The notes beneath the pieces are model-generated. The model saw only the letters and a program-made list of their open reading frames with translations, made no database searches and was not told the DNA's origin. This document shows positions 25,706 through 37,327 of a stretch of 64,000 bases of DNA, in pieces (the stretch's first letter is position 1; each line of letters starts with the position of its first letter). The stretch covers positions 1,426,001 through 1,490,000 of the forward strand of contig NZ_JACCBG010000001.1 in the NCBI RefSeq assembly GCF_013409645.1, given 5' to 3'. Made by a program: the position numbers and the translations under genes. The stretch is from Nocardioides panaciterrulae (lineage in GTDB: Bacteria > Actinomycetota > Actinomycetes > Propionibacteriales > Nocardioidaceae).

Positions 25706-26272
25706 TCACGAACGCAGCATGGTCCACAGCGTCGGTCCATCGTCTGGCAGACGGATCTCCTCGACGACCTCGAACCCGAACCGCTGGTAGAGGGGCAGGT
25801 TCGCGAAGTTGCTGCTCTCCAGGTAGGCCGGCCCCTCGATCTTCGCCAGGCGGTGCTCCAGCAGCGCTGACCCGGCGCCCCGTCCGGGCGTGGAGGCACC
25901 CAGCTGGGCGAGGTACCAGAACGCTCAGGGTGGCCGGGCCCGCGCGAAGGCCGCCTCGAGCACGGCACCACGGCGGATGCCGGGGCCCATCGCGAGGAAC
26001 AACGTCGCCAACCCCGCCAGCCGCCGACCGTACGACACGCGATGCCCCGGTGGGTCCCACAACGCCGCACCCCTCAACTCGCCGTCTTCCCACGCCAGGT
26101 CCGCGCATCCGGGAGCGGCATGAACGTGTGCGGCCAGCGCTCGGAACATCCGGACGTCGCGGTCCCCGGCGGGTAGCAGCCACCGGACCACTGGGTCGGC
26201 CGCGAACGCCGTTGCCAACGTCTCGGCCACGACGACGCGCTCCCGAGCACACGCGGCCCTAACCTCCATCAC
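25706..26272 (-). pseudogene. GNAT acetyltransferase pseudogene
   Basis: A continuous frame of 189 codons broken by TGA at 25925-25927. The upstream part (VVAETLATAFAADPVVRWLLP, AALWDPPG) and downstream part (WYLAQLGAST, GRGAGSALLEHRL, NLPLYQRFGFEVVEEIRLP) together make a full GNAT protein of the type with acetyl-CoA loop near the middle. The stop falls just before WYL, where family members usually have a Pro/His-rich turn, so the acetyl-CoA site would be lost. Located between tnpB and the transposase inside the element. Confidence 0.8.
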
Positions 26273-26363
26273 GGTCGGAGCCTAAGGTGCCGGCCGGCAA
26301 GGTGCAGGCGGGTTGCTGTCGTCCACGCCGAAACCCACCACCGAGTCGTGCCCGACCCCTGCC

Positions 26364-27191
26364 TCATGCCGCGACCCCGACTCGCGGCTCACGGGCTCTC
26401 GACCGGGCGAGCTGACGCAACGTTGTCGCGATGCAGGCCACTTGGAGCCAGCCGGTCGCCGAGGTGGTGGTGTTCTCGAACGACTTCGCCAAGCGGTGCG
26501 AGCGGCCGAGGCGCCCGTGCGCGACCTCGACGCGCCAGGCGTGTCGGATGGGTCGGAAGACCGGCTGCTTGTCGTCCCACCCGACGCGGCGGACCTCGAG
26601 GTCGTGGCGCTTCCCGATATTGCGGGCGGCCGCCGCGGTGACGCCGCGGTCCACCAGAACAAGCTCGAGCCGGCCAGTGACGCCCTGCTCGGCCAGGTGC
26701 CCCAGCATCAGTTCGCTGGCTCGATTCTCGTGGGTAGAAGCGGGCACGACCAGCGCGCCCACCGGGAGACCGGTCACGTCCACGGCCACGACGCGCTTGG
26801 CACCGTTGGTGCGGCCGTACGGTCCGCCACGGTCGTGGAAGGTGAACCCACCATTCGAAGCGCCCCGGGCCAGGTGCGTGTCGATCACCACCATCGAGGG
26901 AACTTCCTCCGCCCGACCACCCGCCTCACGCGCGGCCGCATGCAACACCGTCAGCGCACGCGCCCACGTGCCATTGCGCGACCAGCGGCGGAACTGCGAC
27001 CACACCCGGGTCCACGGCCCGAACGACTGCGGGAGATAGCGCCACTGGCAACCGGTCTGCGCGATGTACAACATCGCGTCCACCACGGCACGCAGATCAT
27101 CGGCATGCTTGCGGCCCCGCTTGCCCGGCGCGTGGAACACCGGCTCCAGCAGTTCCCACTGCTCGTCGGTCAGGTCACTTGGATAGGACAT
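26364..27191 (-). CDS. IS5-family DDE transposase
   Basis: 275 residues. N-terminal DUF4096-type segment (SDLTDEQWELLEPVF, AMLYIAQTGCQWRYLP) followed by a DDE domain: first Asp in MVVIDTHLARG, second Asp in LVLVDRGVTA, Glu in AWRVEVAHGRLGRSHRLAKSFE. The triad appears intact, so it may be active. ATG 27191 (MSYPSDLT) is the usual family start. It begins 34 bases inside the right terminal repeat. Confidence 0.9.
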   Translation of the reverse strand: MSYPSDLTDEQWELLEPVFHAPGKRGRKHADDLRAVVDAMLYIAQTGCQWRYLPQSFGPWTRVWSQFRRWSRNGTWARALTVLHAAAREAGGRAEEVPSMVVIDTHLARGASNGGFTFHDRGGPYGRTNGAKRVVAVDVTGLPVGALVVPASTHENRASELMLGHLAEQGVTGRLELVLVDRGVTAAAARNIGKRHDLEVRRVGWDDKQPVFRPIRHAWRVEVAHGRLGRSHRLAKSFENTTTSATGWLQVACIATTLRQLARSRAREPRVGVAA

Positions 27192-27224
27192 GCCCCGCAC
27201 GGTGACGACACAGCCCACCACGGC

Positions 27225-27241
27225 AATAGGGACACACCCAG
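27225..27241 (-). repeat. Right terminal inverted repeat
   Basis: Exact inverse of 24074-24090, followed by TGA at 27242-27244. Confidence 0.85.
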
Positions 27242-27314
27242 TGAGGACGGCTCGGCCGGGGGTCGGGACGACGCCCCGGAGCGGGCCGCCGGCCAGGTCT
27301 CTAGGATTGCGGTC

Positions 27315-28277
27315 ATGACCCAGCAGCCGTTCAGCCGCCCCGGCGCGATCGACCTCTCGGCCCTCAAGCGCCCCGCCCAGTCGCCGCCCTCAGCCGGCGG
27401 CCCCGCCGCGGGCCCGACCGGTGCCCCCGGGACCGCCCCCACCGGCGGCGGTACGGCGTACTCGGTCGACATCGACGAGCAGAACTTCCAGGCCACCATC
27501 GAGGCGTCGATGACCGCGCCGGTGCTGCTGGTGTTCTACTCGCGCACCCGGATGCCCGAGAGCGGCCAGCTCGCCGACGACCTGCGCTCGCTCTCCGACG
27601 AGTTCGAGGGCCGCTTCCTCGCGGGCCTCGTCGACATCGACGCGGCGCCCTCGATCGCGCAGGCGATGCAGATCCCCTCCATCCCGCTGGTGGTCGCGGT
27701 CCTCGACGGGCGCCCGGCGCCGCTGTTCCAGGACGTGCTCCCGCTGGAGGAGCTGCGCACCGCGCTCACGACCGTCCTGCAGCAGCTCACCGCGCAGGGC
27801 ATGGCCGGGCGCCACCAGCCCCGGTCCGCGGCTCCCGAGGCAGCGGGCGAGGACGGCGAGGCGGTCGACCCGCGGTACGCCGCGGCGCAGGACGCGCTCG
27901 GCGACGGCGACATCGACCGCGCGGTCGCGGAGTACCAGAAGCTCGTCGACGCCAACCCCGCCGACACCGAGGCCGCCGCCGGCCTGGCGATGGCCAAGGT
28001 GCTCCTGCGCACCCGCGGCGTGGACCTGCAGCAGGCGCGGGAGGCGGCCGCCGCCCGGCCCGACGACGTCGCGGCGCAGACCATGGTCGCCGACCTCGAC
28101 ATGCTCGGCGGCCACGTCGACGACGCGTTCGACCGGCTGGTCGACGTGATCCGGCGCACCTCCGGCGCCGACCGCGACCAGGCGCGCGAGCACCTGCTCG
28201 CGCTCTTCGGGGCGGTCGGCAACGACGACCCGCGGGTCCTCCGCGGCCGTCAGAACCTCGCCTCTGCGCTGTTCTGA
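27315..28277 (+). CDS. CnoX/YbbN-like thioredoxin-TPR chaperone
   Basis: 320 residues. A Pro/Gly-rich N-terminus (1-50), a thioredoxin fold (51-160) in which the active-site loop reads YSRTRMPES so both redox cysteines are absent, and the cis-Pro in IPSIPLVVAV. A C-terminal tetratricopeptide part follows (PRYAAAQDALGDGDIDRAVAEYQKLV, AAGLAMAKVLL). CnoX proteins hold unfolded clients and pass them to chaperonins. ATG is seven bases after TAGGAT, so probably leaderless. A hairpin follows the stop. Confidence 0.87.
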   Translation: MTQQPFSRPGAIDLSALKRPAQSPPSAGGPAAGPTGAPGTAPTGGGTAYSVDIDEQNFQATIEASMTAPVLLVFYSRTRMPESGQLADDLRSLSDEFEGRFLAGLVDIDAAPSIAQAMQIPSIPLVVAVLDGRPAPLFQDVLPLEELRTALTTVLQQLTAQGMAGRHQPRSAAPEAAGEDGEAVDPRYAAAQDALGDGDIDRAVAEYQKLVDANPADTEAAAGLAMAKVLLRTRGVDLQQAREAAAARPDDVAAQTMVADLDMLGGHVDDAFDRLVDVIRRTSGADRDQAREHLLALFGAVGNDDPRVLRGRQNLASALF

Positions 28278-28285
28278 GGCGAGCA

Positions 28286-28312
28286 GCGGCCGGCGAGGCA
28301 CGAGCCGGCCGC
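28286..28312 (+). terminator. Terminator hairpin after the cnoX-like gene
   Basis: GCGGCCGGC (28286-28294) pairs with GCCGGCCGC (28304-28312) around a nine-base loop, nine bases after the stop codon. No T tract. Confidence 0.55.
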
Positions 28313-28315
28313 GTG

Positions 28316-28380
28316 GGCTCGACCAGGTTGAGCAAGCACCGCGACCGAGCCTGCGAGGTCGCGACGTGCGCGTCGAAACC
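28316..28380. repeat. Candidate dispersed intergenic element
   Basis: A 65-bp block with TCGAC near one end and GTCGA near the other, and an internal stem CGCGACC/GGTCGCG (28340-28363). Its GACCAGGTTGAGC and GTCGAAACC ends resemble sequences I recall between genes of related actinobacteria. No second copy in this window. Confidence 0.35.
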
Positions 28381-28397
28381 CGGTGCCCGGGGCGTGC

Positions 28398-31067
<2,670 letters not shown>

Positions 31068-31115
31068 AGGGCATCTGTACCCGGTTCGCGCCGTTTTTGG
31101 CAGGGGCCTGCGGGA

Positions 31116-31901
31116 CTAGATCCCGGACTCGGTGTACGTCGCGGCCCCGGATCCGCCCGCGACGCGGCCCAGCGCCGACCGGATCCGGCGCGCGGTGAAG
31201 TCGGCGCAGCGCTTCTCGACCTGCTCGATCGTGCAGAACTCGGCGGCGCTGATCTCGCGGGTCTGCTTGACGACCCGCTCCAGGAGCGCGGGGTCGTGGA
31301 CGCCGCCGTCGAAGACCAGGCACAGGGCGTCGTCCCACCCGCTCCACGGCGGCAGCCAGTCGGTGAGCAGCAGGTTGCCGGCCTCGATGACCAGCCCGAG
31401 CTCCTCCTCGACCTCGCGGGCCACGGCCAGCTGCGGTGACTCGCCGACCTCGACCACGCCCCCGGGCAGGTCCCAGTCCTGCTTGTAGGTCAGCTGGCAC
31501 AGCAGCACCCGGTCGTCGTGGTCGCGCAGCAGCATCTGGCTGATCGCGCGCTTGCGGGGCAGGAAGGAGTTCAGCAGGGCGCGGAAGCCCTCCGGCTCGT
31601 GCGCGGGGGCGTCGGTGGCGAGCCGGGCGTAGACGATCCGGTCGACGGTCCGGCCGGCCACGGTGACACCGCGCATCACGCCCTCGCGCCGCAGCCCGGC
31701 CCAGGTGGCCACCCGCTGGCCGAGCTCGTCGTCGGGGGAGACCAGGGCCTCGACCCGGGGGTGCGCGGCCAGCGCCCCCTCGACCTCTCGGCGCACGACG
31801 TCGACCGCGGCGGTGAACCCCTCGTCGTGCAGGTCGGGGACCCACTCGATCCGCGCGACGCCGTCGGCCACGGTCGAGACGGTGGTGGGCTGGTCGGTCA
31901 C
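31116..31901 (-). CDS. NUDIX hydrolase with N-terminal GNAT-like region
   Basis: 261 residues. Residues ~145-170 hold an intact NUDIX box (GGVVEVGES to REVEEELGL), which hydrolyses a nucleoside diphosphate derivative. The first ~110 residues (DEGFTAAVDVVRREVEGALAAHP, WAGLRREGVMRG) resemble the second half of an acetyltransferase fold, so the protein may be a two-domain fusion. Substrate unknown. GTG start. It is between the glgB operon end and ppdK on the same strand. Confidence 0.82.
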   Translation of the reverse strand: MTDQPTTVSTVADGVARIEWVPDLHDEGFTAAVDVVRREVEGALAAHPRVEALVSPDDELGQRVATWAGLRREGVMRGVTVAGRTVDRIVYARLATDAPAHEPEGFRALLNSFLPRKRAISQMLLRDHDDRVLLCQLTYKQDWDLPGGVVEVGESPQLAVAREVEEELGLVIEAGNLLLTDWLPPWSGWDDALCLVFDGGVHDPALLERVVKQTREISAAEFCTIEQVEKRCADFTARRIRSALGRVAGGSGAATYTESGI

Positions 31902-31944
31902 GGTTCCACCCTAACGAGCCCGCGGGCGCCCGGCCGGACGGGCG

Positions 31945-34155
31945 TCAGTCCCGCCGGCGCAGCCACACGGTGGCCAGCGGCGGTACGACGAGCTCGGCGT
32001 ACGCCGGCTGTCCCGACCAGTCGCCCTCGACGGCCGTGACCGCGCCCATGTTGCCGACCCCGGAGCCGGTGTAGGACTCGGCGTCGGTGTTGACGACCTC
32101 CTCCCAGACCCCGGCGGAGGGCAGCCCCAGCCGGTAGCCCTCGTGGGGGACCGCGGCGAAGTTCGACACGCAGACCAGGTCCGGGCCCGAGGAGCCGCGG
32201 CGGATGAACGAGAAGACGTTGCGGTTGGCGTCGTTGGCGTCGATCCACTGGAACGTGCCGGGCTCGTTGTCCCGCGACCACGCGGCCGGCGTCTCGGCGT
32301 AGACGCGGTTGAGGTCGCGCACCAGCGACTGCACGCCGCGGTGCTCGGGGTGGTCGAGCAGCCACCAGTCCAGCTCGCGGGCCTCCGCCCACTCCGACTC
32401 CTGGCCCATCTCCGCGCCCATGAACAGCAGCTGCTTGCCCGGGTGGGCCCACATGAAGCCCAAGTAGGCACGCAGGTTGGCCAGCTGCTGCCACCGGTCG
32501 CCGGGCATCTTGCGCAGCAGGGACCCCTTGCCGTGCACCACCTCGTCGTGGCTGATCGGCAGCACGTAGTTCTCCGACCACGCGTAGACGAGGGAGAACG
32601 TCAGCTCGCCGTGGTGGTAGGTGCGGTGCACCGGCTCGTGCTGCATGTAGGCCAGCGAGTCGTGCATCCAGCCCATGTTCCACTTGAAGCCGAACCCGAG
32701 GCCGCCCTCGGAGGTAGCGCGCGTGACGCCCTCCCAGGAGGTCGACTCCTCGGCGATCGTGATCGCGCCGGGGACCCGCTTGTAGACGGTGCCGTTCATC
32801 TCCTGGAGGAACTGCATGGCCTCGAGGTTCTCCCGCCCGCCGTGGACGTTCGGCGTCCACTGGCCGGGCTCGCGGGAGTAGTCGAGGTAGAGCATCGAGG
32901 CGACCGCGTCCACCCGCAGCCCGTCGACGTGGAACTCCTCGAGCCAGTAGAGGGCGTTGGCGACCAGGAAGTTGCGGACCTCGCGGCGCCCGAAGTTGAA
33001 CACGTAGGTGCCCCAGTCGGGGTGCTCCCCGCGCGAGGGGTTGGGGTCCTCGTAGAGCGGCGTGCCGTCGAAGCGGGCCAGCGCGAACTCGTCCTTGGGG
33101 AAGTGCGCCGGCACCCAGTCCACGATCACGCCGATCCCGGCCTGGTGCAGCCGGTCGACCAGCAGTCGGAAGCCGTCGGGGTCGCCGAACCGCGCGGTCG
33201 GGGCGAAGTACGACGTGACCTGGTAGCCCCAGGACCCGCCGAACGGGTGCTCCATCACCGGCAGGAACTCCACGTGGGTGAACCCGAGGTCGGTGAGGTA
33301 GGGCACCAGGTGGTCGGCCAGGTCGGCGTAGGAGTACAGCCCGCCGCCGTGGTGCTTCTTCCACGAGCCCAGGTGCAGCTCGTAGACCGACATCGCCTCG
33401 TGGACGGGCTGCCTGGTCGGGCGGGCGGTCATCCACTCCTCGTCGCCCCAGGTGTAGGAGGACTCGAAGACCACCGAGGACGTCGCCGGCGGCACCTCGG
33501 TGTGGTAGGCCATCGGGTCCGCCTTCTCCCGCCACTGGCCGTCGGCGCCGAGGATCACGAACTTGTAGCCGGTGCCGCTGCCGGCGCCCGGGACGAACAG
33601 CTCCCACACCCCGGAGCTGCCGAGCTGGCGCATCGGGTGCTCGCGGCCGTCCCAGCTGTTGAACGAGCCCTTCACCCGCACGCCGCGCGCCGACGGCGCC
33701 CAGACCGCGAACGACGTGCCGCTGATGGTCTCGCCCAGCGGCGTGCGGTAGTGCTGCACGTGCGCGCCGAGCACGTCCCAGAGCCGCTCGTGCCGGCCCT
33801 CGTTGATCAGGTGCAGGTCGACCTCGCCCAGCGTGGGCAGGAAGCGGTAGGGGTCGTCGAGCTCGTGCGGCTCCCCGTCGTAGGCCACCGAGAGGCGGTA
33901 GTCGGGCACCTCGGCCATCGGCAGCACGCCGGACCAGATGCCCTCGTGCTCGTGGTGCAGCGGGGTCTCGACGCGGCCCTCGGGGCCGTCGTGGAGCACG
34001 ACGACGCGCGAGGCGAGCGGCTTGAGGACACGGACGGTGACGCCGCCGTCGTGGGGGTGGGCCCCGAGCACGCCGTGGGGGTCGCCGTGGGCGCCCCGAA
34101 CGAGCAGGTCGAGCTCCTCGACGGGGACGGGCTTCACGGTGGGGGTGCTGGTCAT
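31945..34155 (-). CDS. glgB: 1,4-alpha-glucan branching enzyme
   Basis: 736 residues, GH13. Introduces alpha-1,6 branches into the linear maltosyl chains made by GlgE. An N1 domain ([18 protein letters not shown]) precedes the CBM48 domain ([22 protein letters not shown]) and the TIM barrel. Catalytic residues are visible: nucleophile Asp in [16 protein letters not shown], acid Glu in [14 protein letters not shown] and the third Asp in [10 protein letters not shown]. Last gene of glgE-treS-mak-glgB; its ATG overlaps the mak stop as ATGA. Confidence 0.96.
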   Translation of the reverse strand: MTSTPTVKPVPVEELDLLVRGAHGDPHGVLGAHPHDGGVTVRVLKPLASRVVVLHDGPEGRVETPLHHEHEGIWSGVLPMAEVPDYRLSVAYDGEPHELDDPYRFLPTLGEVDLHLINEGRHERLWDVLGAHVQHYRTPLGETISGTSFAVWAPSARGVRVKGSFNSWDGREHPMRQLGSSGVWELFVPGAGSGTGYKFVILGADGQWREKADPMAYHTEVPPATSSVVFESSYTWGDEEWMTARPTRQPVHEAMSVYELHLGSWKKHHGGGLYSYADLADHLVPYLTDLGFTHVEFLPVMEHPFGGSWGYQVTSYFAPTARFGDPDGFRLLVDRLHQAGIGVIVDWVPAHFPKDEFALARFDGTPLYEDPNPSRGEHPDWGTYVFNFGRREVRNFLVANALYWLEEFHVDGLRVDAVASMLYLDYSREPGQWTPNVHGGRENLEAMQFLQEMNGTVYKRVPGAITIAEESTSWEGVTRATSEGGLGFGFKWNMGWMHDSLAYMQHEPVHRTYHHGELTFSLVYAWSENYVLPISHDEVVHGKGSLLRKMPGDRWQQLANLRAYLGFMWAHPGKQLLFMGAEMGQESEWAEARELDWWLLDHPEHRGVQSLVRDLNRVYAETPAAWSRDNEPGTFQWIDANDANRNVFSFIRRGSSGPDLVCVSNFAAVPHEGYRLGLPSAGVWEEVVNTDAESYTGSGVGNMGAVTAVEGDWSGQPAYAELVVPPLATVWLRRRD

Positions 34156-35579
34156 GACACTCCGATCCTCGCGACGGCCTCGAGTGGGATGCCCACCCAG
34201 GACGGACGGTTGCGCGTTTCGTAGACGGTCTCGTAGACGGCCTTGTCGGCGACGTACGCCGCGAGCAGCGTCTCCTCGGCCGACGTCAGGTCCCGCCCGG
34301 AGGCGTAGGCGGTCAGGAAGGCGGTGCGGTTGCGCTCGGCCCACTCCGCGGCCCGGTAGGCGCGCTGCTCGGTGGCCCCGTCGCCGTCGTCGTCCCAGGT
34401 GCGCTCCACGACCCGCGGGGCGTAGTCGAAGGAGCGCAGCATGCCGGCGACGTCGCGCCAGGGCGAGTCGGGCAGCATCCGCTCGGTCAGCGGCTTGGCG
34501 GGCTCGCCCTCGAAGTCGACGATCTTCCAGCCGCGCACGGTGCGCAGCGTCTGGCCCAGGTGCAGGTCGCCGTGCACGCGCTGGACCACGACCTCGTCGA
34601 GCCCGCGCAGTGCGTCGAAGGCGCGGCGCAGGTCCGCGGCGTGCGGCTCCAGGCCGGGTACGACGGGGAGCGCCTCGTCGAGCCGCCGGTCCATGGCGTC
34701 GGCCAGCCCGACCAGGTCCGCCCGGGTGCGCCGCTCGGTCCCGAAGTGCTCGGCCAGGCTGTGGTGGACCTCGGCCAGCGCCTGGCCCAGCCGGGCGGAC
34801 TCGCCGGCGAAGTCGCCGCCGACCTCGTCGGCACGCAGGTCGCCCTCGGCGAAGAGGTTGCGCACGCTGGCCAGCGCGAGCTCCCAGCCGTCGGTGGCGG
34901 TGCGCAGGAACTGCTGCAGCATGGCCAGGTGCAGGACGTCGTCGCCGGTCTCGCCCTCGGCGCCCAGCGCCGGGCACTCCAGCCAGCCGTAGAGGGCCGG
35001 CACGTGCTCGCTGCCGGCGCGGGTGAGCACCTCGTGGACGGCGATGTCGGGGTTGACCCCCGGGGTGATCCGGCGGAACACCTTGAGCAGGGAGTCGTCG
35101 CCGAACGCGACCGAGGAGTTGGACTGCTCGCCGCTGAACAGCGTCGAGCGGCTCTCCAGGTCGAGCTCGTGGCCCGGCATCCGGTGGAACCGCAGGGGAC
35201 CCTCGGGCGGGTCGGCGAACGAGCGCAGCCAGCAGGCCATCGCCTCGCGGTCGTGGACCGCGTCGTAGACGTGGCTGGGGCCGAACTCCTCGTCGGTCCA
35301 GGCCCCGACCAGCGCGTGCTCCAGCCGCTCCTGCGGCTCGGCGTAGAACGCCAGCGGGAGCTGGTAGTAGTCCTCCGGGCCGCCGTCGTCGTAGCCGATC
35401 GTCACCAGCTCCAGGGCGACCCGCGGGCCCTCGGGCACGCAGCCCGGGACCTCGCCGAGCCGGCGGCTGCCGGTGACGCGGAACGGCCGTCCCTTGCCGC
35501 CGAACCAGCGTGCCTTCCCCACGTAGGCCGCCAGGAGCTCCAGCGGCCGGGCCTCGGGTGTCTGGTCGGCAGGCGTCAC
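34152..35579 (-). CDS. mak: Maltokinase (Pep2 type)
   Basis: 475 residues. Phosphorylates maltose with ATP to maltose-1-phosphate, the substrate of GlgE. Aminoglycoside-phosphotransferase-like fold with the N-cap [11 protein letters not shown], catalytic loop [14 protein letters not shown] and DFG-equivalent [14 protein letters not shown] start overlaps the treS stop by four bases (GTGA) and its own stop overlaps the glgB ATG (ATGA). Here Mak is separate from TreS; in some bacteria the two are fused. Confidence 0.94.
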   Translation of the reverse strand: MTPADQTPEARPLELLAAYVGKARWFGGKGRPFRVTGSRRLGEVPGCVPEGPRVALELVTIGYDDGGPEDYYQLPLAFYAEPQERLEHALVGAWTDEEFGPSHVYDAVHDREAMACWLRSFADPPEGPLRFHRMPGHELDLESRSTLFSGEQSNSSVAFGDDSLLKVFRRITPGVNPDIAVHEVLTRAGSEHVPALYGWLECPALGAEGETGDDVLHLAMLQQFLRTATDGWELALASVRNLFAEGDLRADEVGGDFAGESARLGQALAEVHHSLAEHFGTERRTRADLVGLADAMDRRLDEALPVVPGLEPHAADLRRAFDALRGLDEVVVQRVHGDLHLGQTLRTVRGWKIVDFEGEPAKPLTERMLPDSPWRDVAGMLRSFDYAPRVVERTWDDDGDGATEQRAYRAAEWAERNRTAFLTAYASGRDLTSAEETLLAAYVADKAVYETVYETRNRPSWVGIPLEAVARIGVS

Positions 35580-37327
35580 AGGGCAGCTCCCTCGTCGGTC
35601 TCCGGTGCGGTCAGTCTGAACCAGTAGAAGCCGTACCCACCCAGCGTGAGGAGATACGGCAGCTCGCCGATCGGGGGGAAGGGCACGCCGCCGAGCAGCT
35701 CGACCGGCACCATCGCCTCCCAGCGGCGCAGGTCCAGCTCGACCGGCTGCGGGAACCGGGAGAGGTTGTTCACGCAGATGATCACGTCGCGGCGCCCGTC
35801 GTCGCCCTCGTGCTCGCGGGCGTAGGACAGCACGCTCGGGTTCGAGCCCCCCAGGTCGACGAACGAGCCGAGCCCGAAGGCGTCGTGGCGGCGCCGGGCC
35901 TGGATCATCCGCCGGGTCCAGTGCAACAGCGAGGAGGAGTTCTCCAGCTGCGCCTCGACGTTGACCGCCTGGTAGCCGTAGACCGGGTCCTGGATCGCCG
36001 GCAGGTGCAGCTTGCCGGGGGTGGCCGAGGAGAAGCCGGCGTTGCGGTCCGGCGTCCACTGCATCGGGGTCCGGACGCCGTCCCGGTCACCGAGCCAGAT
36101 GTTGTCGCCCATCCCGATCTCGTCGCCGTAGTAGAGGACCGGGGAGCCGGGCAGCGAGAGCAGCAGCGCGGTGAACAGCTCCATCTGGTTGGTGTCGTTG
36201 TCGAGCAGCGGCGCCAGCCGCCGGCGGATGCCGATGTTGGCCTTCATCCGGGGGTCCTTGGCGTACTCGCCCCACATGTAGTCGCGGTCCTCGTCGGCGA
36301 CCATCTCCAGGGTCAGCTCGTCGTGGTTGCGCAGGAAGATGCCCCACTGGCAGCCGTGGGGGACCGGCGGGGTCTGCTCCAGGATCTCCGAGATCGGGAA
36401 GCGGGACTCCCGGCGCACCGCCATGAAGATGCGCGGCATCACCGGGAAGTGGAAGCACATGTGGCACTCGTCGCCGCCGGACTCGAAGTCGCCGAAGTAG
36501 TCCACGACGTCGGCCGGCCACTGGTTGGCCTCCGCCAGCAGCACCCGGCCCGGGTAGTTCTCGTCGACGAAGCGACGGACCTTCCTCAGCAGCTCGTGGG
36601 TCTCCGGCAGGTTCTCGCCGTTGGTGCCCGGGCGCTCGTAGAGGTAGGGCACCGCGTCGAGGCGGAACCCGTCGAGGCCCATGTCGAGCCAGAACGCCAG
36701 CGCCTCGAAGATCGCGTCGTGGACCTTCGGGTTGTCGAAGTTGAGGTCGGGCTGGTGGGCGAAGAACCGGTGCCAGTAGTACTGCTGGCGGACCGGGTCC
36801 CAGGTCCAGTTCGACGGCTCGGTGTCGACGAAGATGATCCGCGCGTCCTGGTAGAGGTCGTCGGTGTCGGACCAGACGTAGAAGTCGCCGTACGGCCCGT
36901 CGGGGTCCTCCCGGCTGGCCTGGAACCAGGGGTGCTGGTCGCTGGTGTGGTTCATGACGAAGTCGATGATCACGCGGATGCCGCGCTTGTGGGACTCGTC
37001 GAGGAAGTGGTGGAAGTCCTCCACCGACCCGCACTCGGGAAGGATGTTGGTGTAGTCGGCGACGTCGTAGCCGCCGTCGCGCAGCGGCGAGGTGAAGAAC
37101 GGCGGCACCCACAGGCAGTCCACCCCGAGCCACTGCAGGTAGTCGAGCTTCTCGGTGAGCCCCCGGAAGTCACCGGTGCCGTCCCCGTTGGAGTCGCGGA
37201 AGGACCGCACCAGGACCTCGTAGAAGACCGCGGTCTTGAACCAGTCGGGCGTGCTGCCGACGGTGTCGGGGAACGGGTCGGTCTCGGTGTCGCCGGCAGG
37301 GGTCTGGCTGGTCGAGACGTCCGTCAA
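35576..37327 (-). CDS. treS: Trehalose synthase/maltosyltransferase
   Basis: 583 residues, GH13. Interconverts trehalose and maltose. TIM barrel with [14 protein letters not shown], nucleophile Asp in [14 protein letters not shown], Glu in LLAEANQWP and Asp in [11 protein letters not shown], plus a C-terminal beta domain. The start is inferred to be TTG at 37327, which overlaps the glgE stop as TTGA in the same four-base pattern as the rest of the operon; no ATG or GTG lies near the conserved N-terminus. Confidence 0.95.
   Translation of the reverse strand: MTDVSTSQTPAGDTETDPFPDTVGSTPDWFKTAVFYEVLVRSFRDSNGDGTGDFRGLTEKLDYLQWLGVDCLWVPPFFTSPLRDGGYDVADYTNILPECGSVEDFHHFLDESHKRGIRVIIDFVMNHTSDQHPWFQASREDPDGPYGDFYVWSDTDDLYQDARIIFVDTEPSNWTWDPVRQQYYWHRFFAHQPDLNFDNPKVHDAIFEALAFWLDMGLDGFRLDAVPYLYERPGTNGENLPETHELLRKVRRFVDENYPGRVLLAEANQWPADVVDYFGDFESGGDECHMCFHFPVMPRIFMAVRRESRFPISEILEQTPPVPHGCQWGIFLRNHDELTLEMVADEDRDYMWGEYAKDPRMKANIGIRRRLAPLLDNDTNQMELFTALLLSLPGSPVLYYGDEIGMGDNIWLGDRDGVRTPMQWTPDRNAGFSSATPGKLHLPAIQDPVYGYQAVNVEAQLENSSSLLHWTRRMIQARRRHDAFGLGSFVDLGGSNPSVLSYAREHEGDDGRRDVIICVNNLSRFPQPVELDLRRWEAMVPVELLGGVPFPPIGELPYLLTLGGYGFYWFRLTAPETDEGAAL

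Larger units (their letters stand above)
24074..27241. mobile_element. 3.17-kb IS5-type element carrying tnpB and a GNAT pseudogene
   Basis: CTGGGTGTGTCCCTATT at 24074-24090 is repeated as an exact inverse at 27225-27241. TGA flanks both ends (24071-24073 and 27242-27244), as expected for a 3-bp target duplication. All three internal genes read on the minus strand: IS5-like DDE transposase, a GNAT pseudogene and TnpB. A single IS5 element is usually about 1 kb, so tnpB and the GNAT gene are passengers. No second copy of the terminal repeat is seen inside. Confidence 0.82.

Noticed and set aside
26280-26360. A possible inner left end for a simple 1-kb IS5 element
   Set aside because: No copy of the 17-bp terminal repeat is found there; the only match is at 24074.
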